From Candidatus Nanopelagicales bacterium (lineage in GTDB: Bacteria > Actinomycetota > Actinomycetes > S36-B12 > UBA5976), in NCBI GenBank assembly GCA_018402365.1, contig JAGYJD010000013.1:1-44736 (forward strand): a stretch of DNA of 44,736 nucleotides, in the 5' to 3' direction. A model generated the notes under the pieces. The model had not been told where the DNA came from. It did not search any database and saw only the letters and a list, made by a program, of their open reading frames with translations. Numbering within the stretch: position 1 is the first letter of the stretch; every line of letters begins with the position of its first letter. Below are positions 25,172 to 32,938 of this stretch, one piece after another. The translations under genes were made by a program, and so were the position numbers.

Positions 25172-25736
25172 GTGAATTGAGCCAATTCTGAATAAGTTCT
25201 AAACCACCTTCGGTAAGAATACTTTCTGGGTGAAATTGTACGCCCGCAATTGGGGCAGTTTGATGTTTAACTGCCATGATCACGCCATTTTTTGTTTTTG
25301 CAGTTACCTGCAAGTTTTCTGGTACTGAATCATTCTCTATAGCCAAAGAGTGATAACGAGTAGCGGTAAAACCAGGTTTTAATCCCAGGAACAACCCTTC
25401 GTTGTCATGAAAGATTTCACTGGTCTTTCCGTGTAGTAGTTCTGGAGCTTGATTCACTTTTGCCCCAAAGGCAACGCCAATTGCTTGATGTCCTAAACAA
25501 ACTCCAAGTAACGGTTTATTAGTTAGCAATGCTTCCTTCACCACAGAAATGCATTGTCCTGCTTCTTCTGGAGTGCCAGGACCTGGTGATAATAAAATGC
25601 CGTCGTAATTATTTAGAGTTGAAAGATCTACTTCATCATTTCTTACGACTTCAACTACCGCACCTAATTGCTCTAAGTATTGAACGAGATTGAAAACAAA
25701 TGAATCGTAATTATCGACAACTAATATTTTTTTCAT
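25164..25736 (-). CDS. pabA: Glutamine amidotransferase subunit of aminodeoxychorismate/anthranilate synthase
   Basis: Class I glutamine amidotransferase that supplies ammonia to PabB (folate) and possibly TrpE (tryptophan). 190 residues, full length. VDNYDSFVFNLVQYL at the N-terminus, LSPGPGTPEEAG, nucleophile in GVCLGHQAI, and GVQFHPES with the catalytic His and Glu. Its ATG overlaps the DUF881 stop (ATGA), the same order (crgA, DUF881, pabA/trpG) as in mycobacteria, where pknB comes next. Here the nucleotide-sugar island lies between them. Its last codons form copy B of the 22-bp repeat. Confidence 0.95.
   Translation of the reverse strand: MKKILVVDNYDSFVFNLVQYLEQLGAVVEVVRNDEVDLSTLNNYDGILLSPGPGTPEEAGQCISVVKEALLTNKPLLGVCLGHQAIGVAFGAKVNQAPELLHGKTSEIFHDNEGLFLGLKPGFTATRYHSLAIENDSVPENLQVTAKTKNGVIMAVKHQTAPIAGVQFHPESILTEGGLELIQNWLNSLD
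25180..25201. repeat. 22-bp direct repeat, copy B (within the pabA 3' end)
   Basis: The partner of 24398-24419, here in its functional place as codons for LELIQNWL at the PabA C-terminus. The two copies flank the degraded GT2 gene, 782 bp apart start to start. Confidence 0.85.
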
Positions 25737-26467
25737 TTAAAATCAACTTTAATTCTAGGGTCAATTAAACTTATAGGGCCTTGATATGCCTTTAATTCTA
25801 TATCTGAAGCATCTTCAATTGTATAGATCAAACCAAATACATCAACGTAATCTTGCAACACCGAAACATTAATGTCATCTTTTAGACTTTTACGCATTTG
25901 CTCAGAGTTCCCAATTGCTTCAATTTTAAAAGGTGGTGAATAGACCTTTCCATGAAGCAATAAAGTGTTGCCAACGCAGCGAACCGCCGAAGTTGAAATA
26001 ATTCTTTGCCCCATGATGCTTATTCCTTCAGCACCACCTGCCCAAAGCGCGTTCACTACCGCTTGCACATCCTCTTGGTGAATTAATAAATCATTGACGT
26101 TAGTGCTATATCCAAGTGATGAATTTAGATCTGGCACCGGTGCGTCACTCAAGGTGACCAATAAGCCCGGACCGCTAATAGGTGTCAAACCTGCGGCAGG
26201 GGCTAAATCTTGAATTTCTTTTCCAATTCTTTGTGCCAACAATCCATCCGAACTATTGGAAATATCTTCAATTTGACTTTGGGTACTGGTTAAAATTTGC
26301 ACATTTTGCTCTACATCGCGCGCCACCTCTGCTACCAAATCGCGCAAACGAGAGGGTCTATCACTTCTGATATCGTCGCCATTAGCGATTTGTGCACTAG
26401 AGATCAATAGAAATCCGGCCAAGGCAAAAGTTAGGCCTGCTGCTAGATGAGACTTATTGATCTTCAT
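25733..26467 (-). CDS. DUF881 secreted or membrane-anchored protein
   Basis: 244 residues. A hydrophobic N-terminal segment (LAAGLTFALAGFLLISSAQIA) serves as signal anchor or signal peptide, followed by a coiled-coil stretch (about 40-85) and a C-terminal domain with VNALWAGGAEGISIMGQRIISTSAVRCVGNTLLLHGKVYSPPF, the hallmark of DUF881. The genes sit next to crgA and pabA in many actinobacteria, so a role in division or the wall is suspected but not established. ATG at 26467 lies six bases after a -10-like TACGGT, so the transcript is probably leaderless. It shares its upstream region with crgA, which is divergent. Confidence 0.88.
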   Translation of the reverse strand: MKINKSHLAAGLTFALAGFLLISSAQIANGDDIRSDRPSRLRDLVAEVARDVEQNVQILTSTQSQIEDISNSSDGLLAQRIGKEIQDLAPAAGLTPISGPGLLVTLSDAPVPDLNSSLGYSTNVNDLLIHQEDVQAVVNALWAGGAEGISIMGQRIISTSAVRCVGNTLLLHGKVYSPPFKIEAIGNSEQMRKSLKDDINVSVLQDYVDVFGLIYTIEDASDIELKAYQGPISLIDPRIKVDFK

Positions 26468-26473
26468 GTCTCA

Positions 26474-26479
26474 ACCGTA
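26474..26479 (-). promoter_or_regulatory. -10 element (TACGGT) of DUF881-pabA, apparently leaderless
   Basis: Minus-strand TACGGT, six bases, then ATG at 26467. It lies in the 63-bp divergent gap with crgA, which by contrast has a strong Shine-Dalgarno. Confidence 0.5.
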
Positions 26480-26530
26480 AACTGTAGAACCAGAGCCAGC
26501 CACTGATGGTCGGGCTTTTAGGAGGGGAAG

Positions 26531-26794
26531 ATGCCTATCTCAAGGCGGCGTAAGCCAAAAGACGACAAGGTCTCACAAACCTCAACCAATTTCGAGCCTA
26601 TTAACTTGGACGGACCTCGCTGGATTGCCCCTGCCATGGTTACTTTTTTTATCATAGGTTTGATCTACATCGTTACTTTTTATATTGCGGGAAGTTCCGT
26701 GCCCGGAATGAATAGCTTAAACGCACTTTGGAATATTGCAATTGGTTTTGGATTTTTAATAATTGGATTTATTCTTTCGACCAAATGGCGTTAA
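26531..26794 (+). CDS. crgA: Cell division protein CrgA
   Basis: Small divisome protein that in mycobacteria and Streptomyces bridges FtsZ, FtsI and FtsQ. 87 residues: a basic cytoplasmic start (MPISRRRKPKDDK), then two transmembrane helices (about 32-52 and 63-82) joined by a short loop, PGMNSLNALWNIAIGFGFLIIGF, and the conserved ending STKWR. A strong GGAGGGG ribosome-binding site lies just upstream of the ATG. Its 3' end overlaps the convergent rhomboid gene by 39 bases. Confidence 0.94.
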   Translation: MPISRRRKPKDDKVSQTSTNFEPINLDGPRWIAPAMVTFFIIGLIYIVTFYIAGSSVPGMNSLNALWNIAIGFGFLIIGFILSTKWR

Positions 26795-27520
26795 AAGTAA
26801 TTTTGTAACAATAATGCCAGTTATCAATCCACCTAGATGAGCTCGCCAGTCAATTCCACTGATGGTAAAACCTAAAACAATATTGATTGCAAGAAAAACT
26901 AGCACTTGGGATACGTCGGCTTGCATTTTTTTGCCAATCACTACAAAAGCACCCATTAATCCAAAAACAGCACCGCTAGCACCGATAGAAAAGGTGGCGG
27001 GAGGTGAAAAATAATATGAAGCTAAAGACCCACCTATTGCGCTGGCAAAATAGAGAATTAAAAAATTTTTTGAACCTAAAAACTTTTCAATTTGAGTTCC
27101 TAACAACCAAAGCGCTAGCAGATTAAAGCCGAGGTGCAAAAGCGAGCCGTGTAAAAAAGTGGCTGTAACCAATCGCCACCATTCCCCACTTGTGACAGCT
27201 GGTGGATGTAAGCCCAGCGTAAAAACTGCCCAATTGCGAGCAATTAAAGTTTGAGAGAGAAGTTGCAAAACATAGACACCGCCAATAAAGAAAACCAAGC
27301 GCTTAGTCCAAGTTGCAGCATGACGCTGTAAAAAGCCACCAGTTCTGGATGGTCGGATCACAACTTGTGAATCAGCGGCACACAAGGGACACTGAAATCC
27401 CACCGAAGCCACATTCATGCACTCGGGACAAATTGGTGAAAGACACCTATTACATGAAACTCTGGTAGTTCTTGCAGGATGGTTTACGCAGTTAGAAGTT
27501 TCAAAAACTTCTTCTGACAT
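26756..27520 (-). CDS. Rhomboid family intramembrane serine protease with N-terminal zinc finger
   Basis: Membrane protease, 254 residues. The N-terminal cytoplasmic part has a B-box-like zinc finger (C-x2-H, then C-x2-C, C-x2-C, C-x2-C around residues 11-47). Six transmembrane segments follow. Catalytic features: HGSLLHLGFN (H and N of the oxyanion region), the nucleophile in FSIGASGAVFGLMGA (GASG), and the histidine in WRAHLGGLITG. Its ATG overlaps the ppiA stop by one base (TAATG). Adjacent ppiA and crgA is the conserved actinobacterial order. The substrate is unknown. Confidence 0.93.
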   Translation of the reverse strand: MSEEVFETSNCVNHPARTTRVSCNRCLSPICPECMNVASVGFQCPLCAADSQVVIRPSRTGGFLQRHAATWTKRLVFFIGGVYVLQLLSQTLIARNWAVFTLGLHPPAVTSGEWWRLVTATFLHGSLLHLGFNLLALWLLGTQIEKFLGSKNFLILYFASAIGGSLASYYFSPPATFSIGASGAVFGLMGAFVVIGKKMQADVSQVLVFLAINIVLGFTISGIDWRAHLGGLITGIIVTKLLLTPFGRKNKSNY

Positions 27521-28044
27521 TATTCCTCAGAAATCGTTATGTTGTTAATAACGATATCTGTTGCTGGCTTGTCTTGTGCCCCAGTTTGAGCTCCAGCAAT
27601 TTTGTCTACTACCTCGCGGCTTGCTTGGTCTGCACACTCCCCAAAAATGGTGTGTTTACGATTTAACCAGGCAGTAGCAGCAACGGTTATAAAAAATTGA
27701 GAGCCATTTGTATTTGGACCCGAATTTGCCATCGCTAAAAGATATGGTTTATCAAAATTAAGTTCGGGGTGAAATTCATCGGCGAACTGATATCCCGGCC
27801 CCCCACGTCCTGAGCCCAAAGGGTCTCCGCCTTGAATCATAAAACCTGAAATTACCCGATGAAAAATTGTTCCGTCATAAAGCGAGGTGTTAGTTTTTTT
27901 ACCTGTCTTTAAATCAGTCCATTCTTGTGAACCATCTGCTAGCCCTAAAAAGTTCTTAACAGTTTTTGGAGCATGCAATGGGAACAGCTCAATTTTTATG
28001 TCACCTAATGTGGTGTGTAGTGTCGCAAATTTTTTGTCGCTCAT
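27520..28044 (-). CDS. ppiA: Cyclophilin-type peptidyl-prolyl cis-trans isomerase
   Basis: Cyclophilin that speeds proline isomerisation during folding. 174 residues, no signal peptide, so cytoplasmic. Core motif FHRVISGFMIQGGDPLGSGRGGPGY holds the catalytic arginine, followed by MANSGPNTNGSQFFIT and WLNRKHTIFGE. ATG at 28044 with AAAGGAG placed just upstream. It is the first gene of a ppiA-rhomboid pair and is near gyrA, as in mycobacteria (ppiA, Rv0009). Confidence 0.96.
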   Translation of the reverse strand: MSDKKFATLHTTLGDIKIELFPLHAPKTVKNFLGLADGSQEWTDLKTGKKTNTSLYDGTIFHRVISGFMIQGGDPLGSGRGGPGYQFADEFHPELNFDKPYLLAMANSGPNTNGSQFFITVAATAWLNRKHTIFGECADQASREVVDKIAGAQTGAQDKPATDIVINNITISEE

Positions 28045-28066
28045 TTTTCTCCTTTAGTTTTTCGGG

Positions 28067-28139
28067 TGGAGGCTAGGGGACTCGAACCCCTGACCCCTGC
28101 CTTGCAAAGGCAGTGCTCTACCAGCTGAGCTAAGCCCCC
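28067..28139 (-). tRNA. tRNA-Ala (anticodon TGC)
   Basis: Minus-strand cloverleaf: acceptor GGGGGCT/AGCCTCC (one G-T pair), D-arm GCTCAGCTGGTAGAGC, anticodon loop TTTGCAA (anticodon TGC), T-loop TTCGAGT. CCA is not encoded (CCC follows the discriminator). Placed beside tRNA-Ile near gyrA, as in other actinobacteria. Confidence 0.97.
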
Positions 28140-28143
28140 GTTT

Positions 28144-28302
28144 TTAAATCAGTGAATCGGACGCTTTAAATTCTAAATTTGAATCAAAAGTTGCTTCTGA
28201 CCAAAGTTCTTCATCAGCTTTGCTATCTTGCACTGCTCTGTAGATAACAAATCCAGTAACAGCTGCAAAGGCAAGCAAAATTAATCGACCTAGGGCTCGC
28301 AT
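28144..28302 (-). CDS. Small DLW-39-like membrane protein
   Basis: 52 residues from ATG at 28302, chosen over the upstream in-frame start at 28326 because GGAGGTGG lies just before it. One transmembrane helix (about residues 5-22, LGRLILLAFAAVTGFVIY), then a short tail with DEELWSEAT. This resembles the DLW-39 family of tiny proteins, which carry a D/E-L-W motif and are found between tRNA-Ile and tRNA-Ala next to gyrA in actinobacteria. The function is unknown. The position between the two tRNAs supports the call. Confidence 0.75.
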   Translation of the reverse strand: MRALGRLILLAFAAVTGFVIYRAVQDSKADEELWSEATFDSNLEFKASDSLI

Positions 28303-28334
28303 TTTCCACCTCCGTTGCATTTCCAAATACTGCG

Positions 28335-28408
28335 TGGGCCTAACTGGACTTGAACCGGTGACCTCTTCCTTATCAGGGAAGCGCTCTAACCATCTGAGCT
28401 ATAGGCCC
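28335..28408 (-). tRNA. tRNA-Ile (anticodon GAT)
   Basis: Minus-strand cloverleaf with acceptor GGGCCTA/TAGGCCC, D-arm GCTCAGATGGTTAGAGC, anticodon stem CTTCC/GGAAG around CTGATAA (anticodon GAT) and T-loop TTCAAGT. CCA is not encoded. Confidence 0.97.
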
Positions 28409-28436
28409 AATCTTGGACACCCAAGGTTACCTAATA

Positions 28437-29345
28437 TCAATTCTTCAGTCGTTGCGAGGTAAGTCTGGTTAGGGAAATTACCATCAATTCCCACCCGGAT
28501 TTAATCCTTAACCTGACGAACCACGAGAGCGCTTTAATGATTCCATGTAGACGGATCGTTAATGCAAGATGCGCTAAAAACTTTGAATTATTCCAACCTA
28601 TATTTTTGGCAACCTTTAATGCATTCTTATGACACTTTAATTCTTCTATAAATCTGCCCGTTTCGTAAGCGTACAAACTGGAGGCACTTTCAGCATGTCG
28701 GCGATAAGCAAAAGTGGTTATGGGTATGTAAAAAATTGAATAGTTTTTTTCGATGAGTCTGACAAATATATCTAAATCCATAGCGGTATGAAAGGCTTCA
28801 CTAAACTTTTCTTTTCGCAATACCTCTGTATTCCAGGCAATCGCCGGAAAATAGAGCCAATCGCCCAACATTAACCTGTTAAAAAATTTTCTATTATTGA
28901 TTATTTGTGCTTTTTTTATTTTAGGTTTTATAAAATTTTTAACTAAATCAGGCAGCGGCCTAATTTCGCTTCCTTTTTGATCAATCACCTTAGAATTTGA
29001 AGTGACAGCAGCTATTTTTCTATCGGTAAGTGAAATTAATTCATTTGATAAATCAGATAGAATCAAGTCGTCCGATCCACAGAGTAAAGTGAATTTGGCT
29101 TGGCTTACCTCCATTGCTTTATTAAAATTGCCAGCGATTCCTAAGCGGGTTGGATTTAGTTGGTATTCCACTCGGTTCTCAAATTTTTTTACTATTTGCT
29201 CAACATTGGTGCTCGCGCTTGGATCTTCTAGTACGGTGATTGGCGTTGTGGGGCTCAAGTTTTTAGTAGCACTTTTTAAAGTCTCATATAAATAAGGGCT
29301 TTCACCATAGGCAGGTATAACCACCTGAAGAATTGGTTGATTCAC
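28437..29345 (-). CDS. GT2 family glycosyltransferase
   Basis: 302-residue GT-A glycosyltransferase. LQVVIPAYGESPYLYETLKSA opens the fold, ITVLEDPSAST and LGIAGNFNKAMEVSQAKFTLLCGSDDLI hold the nucleotide and metal-binding region (GSDD in place of DxD), and AFHTAMDLDIFVRLIEK with FAYRRHAESAS is the acceptor side. No strong transmembrane helix. GTG start at 29345. It begins the 28.4-32.6 kb glycosyltransferase insertion, divergent from the second group. The sugar is unknown. Confidence 0.85.
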   Translation of the reverse strand: MNQPILQVVIPAYGESPYLYETLKSATKNLSPTTPITVLEDPSASTNVEQIVKKFENRVEYQLNPTRLGIAGNFNKAMEVSQAKFTLLCGSDDLILSDLSNELISLTDRKIAAVTSNSKVIDQKGSEIRPLPDLVKNFIKPKIKKAQIINNRKFFNRLMLGDWLYFPAIAWNTEVLRKEKFSEAFHTAMDLDIFVRLIEKNYSIFYIPITTFAYRRHAESASSLYAYETGRFIEELKCHKNALKVAKNIGWNNSKFLAHLALTIRLHGIIKALSWFVRLRIKSGWELMVISLTRLTSQRLKN

Positions 29346-29408
29346 AATAAACTAATGCTACTTTTAACTAAGTATTTTTTCTAATAGGCCGCATGATTTG
29401 AGGAGATT

Positions 29409-30113
29409 GTGAGAACATCAGCCAAGCCCTTGGTGGTGATTCCTGCATTTAATGAAGCGGAAGTGATTGAAAAAACAATTTCAGAATTAAGCCATTACTC
29501 TCAATATGATTTTTTGTTCATTGATGATGGCAGTACCGATTCCACTTTGGAAATTTTGACAAAATTAGACGCGCCCTATCTATCTCTTCCATTTAATCTT
29601 GGAGTTGGGGTAGCCATGCGTACTGGCTTTCAATTTGCACATGAGAACGGCTATCGGGCGGTAATTCAGTTTGATGCAGATTTGCAGCACAAACCAGAAT
29701 TTATTGCAGAGTTGTTAAAAGGGTTAGCTGCCAGTGACGTGGTGGTTGGCTCACGATTTGCCGAAGATAAAACCTATCGTGTTTCTTTACTAAGAAAATT
29801 AGCAATGTTTTTACTGAAGTTTGCGGTTTCGCGCCATACCGGCGAAAAGCTTTCTGATGTTACTAGTGGTTTTAGGGCGGCCGGCCCCAAAGCGATTGCC
29901 CTCTTTGCTGAAGATTATCCAGCAGAGTATTTAGCCGACACAGTTGAGTCTTTAATTTTAGCGGCAGATCACAATCTTAAAATTTGTGAAATACCAGTAA
30001 CCATGCAAGAAAGGCAAGGTGGAAAACCAAGTCAAAATGTTTTTCGGTCTTCGCTTTACTTAGGCAGAAGTATTTTGGTGTTAATTGCCTCCTTCAGCGT
30101 AAAGAAAAGGTAG
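29409..30113 (+). CDS. GT2 glycosyltransferase, DPM1-like
   Basis: 234-residue polyprenyl-phosphate sugar synthase-like enzyme: LVVIPAFNEAEVIEKTISEL, FLFIDDGSTDST, AVIQFDADLQHKPEFI (DxD), VVVGSRFAEDKTYRVSLLRKL and DVTSGFRAAGPKAIALF. It is an intact counterpart of the frameshifted GT2 at 21736-22412, and like it is followed by a DUF2304 gene. GTG start with GAGGAG four bases upstream. First gene of a four-gene operon with DUF2304, a GDPD-like protein and a GT4. Confidence 0.9.
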   Translation: MRTSAKPLVVIPAFNEAEVIEKTISELSHYSQYDFLFIDDGSTDSTLEILTKLDAPYLSLPFNLGVGVAMRTGFQFAHENGYRAVIQFDADLQHKPEFIAELLKGLAASDVVVGSRFAEDKTYRVSLLRKLAMFLLKFAVSRHTGEKLSDVTSGFRAAGPKAIALFAEDYPAEYLADTVESLILAADHNLKICEIPVTMQERQGGKPSQNVFRSSLYLGRSILVLIASFSVKKR

Positions 30114-30123
30114 ATTTAATTAC

Positions 30124-30459
30124 ATGACTTGGATACTTGGTTTGATTGCGGTTGTATTTTTAGTGATTTTAGTTTTTATTAACATTCGAAAAGGTTTTCT
30201 AAAAGAGAAGTATGCAGTTTTGTGGCTAACTGTTTCTATTTTAAGTATCTTTGCTATCGCTATCCCGCAATTTATTCCTTTTCTAGCTACGAACTTAGGC
30301 TTCACCTTGCCGGCAAACTTTTTATTCGTAGTTACGGTTGGCACAGCACTATTTTTGACATTTTTACTTTCAACTGATATTTCGAAAAAACAAAAACAGC
30401 TTGAAAAGTTAGCTAGTGAAATAGCAATTTTAAAAAATCAAATAAATAAAAAAAGTTAA
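30124..30459 (+). CDS. DUF2304 small membrane protein
   Basis: 111 residues. Three transmembrane segments (about 3-20, 32-52, 62-82) followed by a basic coiled-coil tail (DISKKQKQLEKLASEIAILKNQ). Size, topology and GT2 neighbour match the DUF2304 family. Ten bases after the GT2 stop. Its stop overlaps the next start (TAATG). A likely partner of the GT2 upstream. Confidence 0.78.
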   Translation: MTWILGLIAVVFLVILVFINIRKGFLKEKYAVLWLTVSILSIFAIAIPQFIPFLATNLGFTLPANFLFVVTVGTALFLTFLLSTDISKKQKQLEKLASEIAILKNQINKKS

Positions 30460-31214
30460 TGTCTTTAATCCTTGCCCATCGCGGAGCGAGTGGATACTTA
30501 CCAGAAATGACACTCGCTGCTTATCGCTTGGGTTTAGAAATGGGTGTAGCTGGCTTAGAAGTAGATGTTCGCCTCACAAAAGATAACGTGTTAGTAGCAA
30601 TTCATGACAGAAAAACCAGACGAGTAGCAAATAAAAATTTAACGATTTCAAATAGTACCTATGAGGATTTAGCAAAACTAAATTTTTACGGTGAAGAAAA
30701 GGCAGCTGGTAATTTTCAAATTATTAAGCTTTCCCAATTGTTAGATTTAATGATGGATTTCAAAGCTCCGTTAGTTTTAGCGATTGAAACCAAGCATCCC
30801 TCTATAAAGAGTTTTAAGTTAGAAAAGCAGGTTTGTAATCTTCTAAAAAGCTATGATATAAAAAAAGGTAAAATAAGCAACGTACAAATTATTTTAATGA
30901 GTTTTAATTTATTTGCGGTTCGAAGCTTTCAAAAATTATTACCAGACACCCAGCGGGTGATGTTAGTAGAAAAAAATTATCCTTTTTTGGCAGCTATTCC
31001 CACCCCTGGAAAAGCGCAATTTGTTGGCCCTGGCATTGAATTATTAAACAAAAATCCAAAGTTGTTAAAAAGATGGAGAAAAAGAGGTAAGCAGCTATTT
31101 GTTTGGACTGTAGATTCACCAAAAGATGTAAAGTGGTGTCTTGAAGAAAAGATTGAATTTTTTGTTTCAAACTTTCCTGACCGTGCGCTAGCTATTCAAA
31201 GAAAGCCTAATTGA
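30459..31214 (+). CDS. Glycerophosphodiester phosphodiesterase family protein
   Basis: 251-residue TIM-barrel GDPD-like enzyme. LILAHRGASGYLPEMTLAAY has the HRG catalytic histidine with the RGA-x6-E block; GLEVDVRLTKDNVLVAIHD gives the E-x-D metal ligands and second histidine; LAIETKHP and FVWTVDSPKDV complete the barrel. No signal peptide, so cytoplasmic. Family members hydrolyse glycerophosphodiesters to glycerol-3-phosphate. In a glycosyltransferase operon it may recycle lipid or teichoic-type glycerophosphate, which is inference. ATG overlaps the preceding stop. Confidence 0.9.
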   Translation: MSLILAHRGASGYLPEMTLAAYRLGLEMGVAGLEVDVRLTKDNVLVAIHDRKTRRVANKNLTISNSTYEDLAKLNFYGEEKAAGNFQIIKLSQLLDLMMDFKAPLVLAIETKHPSIKSFKLEKQVCNLLKSYDIKKGKISNVQIILMSFNLFAVRSFQKLLPDTQRVMLVEKNYPFLAAIPTPGKAQFVGPGIELLNKNPKLLKRWRKRGKQLFVWTVDSPKDVKWCLEEKIEFFVSNFPDRALAIQRKPN

Positions 31215-31215
31215 G

Positions 31216-32556
31216 ATGACGCTGCCAAAAGTTTTGGTGATAACACCTGATCGGCTTGGTAAATCTATGGCTGGACCGGCAATTAGGGCAGCCGCAATTG
31301 CAGAAGAGTTGGCGCGGCAAAATCCAACTTGTTTACTAAGCCTCAATGAGGCAAGTGAGTTAATAAAGTCAAAAGCAACTGTTTCGGTATCAGATCATAA
31401 AAAATGGGTGAAGTGGGCTGACATTGTTATTTACCAAGGAATAGTTTTGGAGCACTTTCGCATTTTACGAAAAAGAAAAAAATTTTTAGTTGCTGATATG
31501 TACGACCCACTACACATTGAGTATCTGGGGTCAGCGGTCAATACCAGCTTTTATGTGCGCCGGGCAGTGCTAAGTGTTACTGCAGCCTCAATCGGGCTAC
31601 AGCTGCGAGTGAGTGATTTAGTACTTGCGGCATCACCTGCACAAAAAGATTTATGGCTTTCCCATATGGCCGCATGGAATGTAATTGATCCAGAAGAATA
31701 CGACAAAGATCCAGAACTTGGTGAGCACATCGCAATTGTTCCTTTTGGAATTTCAAACCAAGAACCAAAAGCTACGACAAATCCTTACTTAGAAAATTTC
31801 ACTGCTATAAAACAAAAGGATCCTATTCTGCTTTGGGGTGGTGGTATTTACGATTGGTTTGATCCTTTAACGCTAATAAAAGCAGTAGCGATAGCAAAAC
31901 AAAAAAAATCTAATTTAAGATTAGTTTTTATGGGGGGAAAGCACCCAAATCCAGATGTGCCGCAAAATAAAATTGTTCAAAAAGCTATTGATTTGGCTAA
32001 AGAATTAGATCTATTAGATAAAAATGTTTTCTTTAATGAAGGGTGGGTGGACTATAACAAGCGCGCTAATTATTTAAAGCATGCCACTATTGGGGTGAGT
32101 ATCCACACCAAATCTTTAGAAACTCAATTTAGTTTTAGAACTAGAAACCTTGATTATCTTTGGGCGGGTTTACCAATAGTCACAACTGAAGGTGATTTTT
32201 TTGCTGACTTGGTTGAAGAAAATAATTTAGGAAGGGTTGTTCCGCAAAAAGATGAAGAGAAACTAGCGGCAGCGATTTTAGATTTACTCGCTTTAAAAGA
32301 GTTAAAAGTAGCTCAAAAAAATTGTTTAGCTACACGGGAGCAATTTCGTTGGAGCGTAGTAACTGAACCGCTAAAAGAATACTGCCGCTCGCCTTATCGA
32401 ACTAAAAAAAATCCGTTAGCTTTAAAGCGCCAGCCCCGAAAAACACCACTTTATTATTACAAACGATTTGGTGAAATAAAGCGTGAAGAAGGTGCTGGTG
32501 GAATTTTGAGAAAGACTGCAAAAAAACTACGCCTGCCTGGCTCAAAATTTTGGTAG
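31216..32556 (+). CDS. GT4-type glycosyltransferase
   Basis: 446-residue GT-B glycosyltransferase. N-terminal VLVITPDRLGKSMAGPAIRAAAIAEELA, middle ILLWGGGIYDWFDPLTLIKAV, VFMGGKHPNPDVP, then ETQFSFRTRNLDYLWAGLPIVTTEGDFFADLVEENN. This is the same domain, block for block, as residues 370-800 of the fusion protein at 9634-12099, though here without the GT2 half. A basic C-terminal tail suggests membrane contact. Follows the GDPD gene by one base and ends the operon. Confidence 0.88.
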   Translation: MTLPKVLVITPDRLGKSMAGPAIRAAAIAEELARQNPTCLLSLNEASELIKSKATVSVSDHKKWVKWADIVIYQGIVLEHFRILRKRKKFLVADMYDPLHIEYLGSAVNTSFYVRRAVLSVTAASIGLQLRVSDLVLAASPAQKDLWLSHMAAWNVIDPEEYDKDPELGEHIAIVPFGISNQEPKATTNPYLENFTAIKQKDPILLWGGGIYDWFDPLTLIKAVAIAKQKKSNLRLVFMGGKHPNPDVPQNKIVQKAIDLAKELDLLDKNVFFNEGWVDYNKRANYLKHATIGVSIHTKSLETQFSFRTRNLDYLWAGLPIVTTEGDFFADLVEENNLGRVVPQKDEEKLAAAILDLLALKELKVAQKNCLATREQFRWSVVTEPLKEYCRSPYRTKKNPLALKRQPRKTPLYYYKRFGEIKREEGAGGILRKTAKKLRLPGSKFW

Positions 32557-32557
32557 T

Positions 32558-32563
32558 TAGACT
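32558..32563 (+). promoter_or_regulatory. -10 element (TAGACT) of the ABM-domain gene, apparently leaderless
   Basis: TAGACT, six bases, then the ATG at 32570. No Shine-Dalgarno. It directly follows the stop of the GT4 gene. Confidence 0.55.
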
Positions 32564-32569
32564 GTAATT

Positions 32570-32938
32570 ATGGAAAATTCGCAAACCAGACCAGTTGATG
32601 CAATGTTGCCTGGGCGCCTTGGTTTAGTGGTCCGGCTGGTAGCCCAGCCTGGGGGCAGATTGGCGCTGCTGGATGCGGTCAATCGTTATGCAGACAAATT
32701 AGAAGATGAGCCTGGCACAGAGGCTTTTGTGGTTTCTTTAGATCCAGATGATCAGGACGTTGCATGGTTGGTGGAGTGGTTTTCAAGTCAAAATGCTTTC
32801 GAAGAACATCGCAAAGCTAAGGGATTTGAAGTTTTAATGAAGGAGTTACCTAACCTGCTCAGTCAACCACCAGGGATTTTAAGAATAGATCCGTTAAGAA
32901 TGTTTGTACAGCGAGAACTAATTGAAGGTGCTTTTTAA
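32570..32938 (+). CDS. ABM-domain protein (YgiN-like putative monooxygenase)
   Basis: 122 residues with one antibiotic-biosynthesis-monooxygenase (ABM) ferredoxin-like domain. GLVVRLVAQPGGRLALLDAVNRYADKLEDEPGTEAFVVSLDPDD, then WLVEWFSSQNAFEEHRKAKGF is the typical pattern E-P-G-T ... W ... Y/F-x-x-x-x-A-F-x-x-H. Members include quinol monooxygenases and many of unknown role. The stop overlaps the DUF3566 stop on the other strand (TTAA). It has its own apparent promoter and is not part of the glycosyltransferase operon. Confidence 0.8.
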   Translation: MENSQTRPVDAMLPGRLGLVVRLVAQPGGRLALLDAVNRYADKLEDEPGTEAFVVSLDPDDQDVAWLVEWFSSQNAFEEHRKAKGFEVLMKELPNLLSQPPGILRIDPLRMFVQRELIEGAF

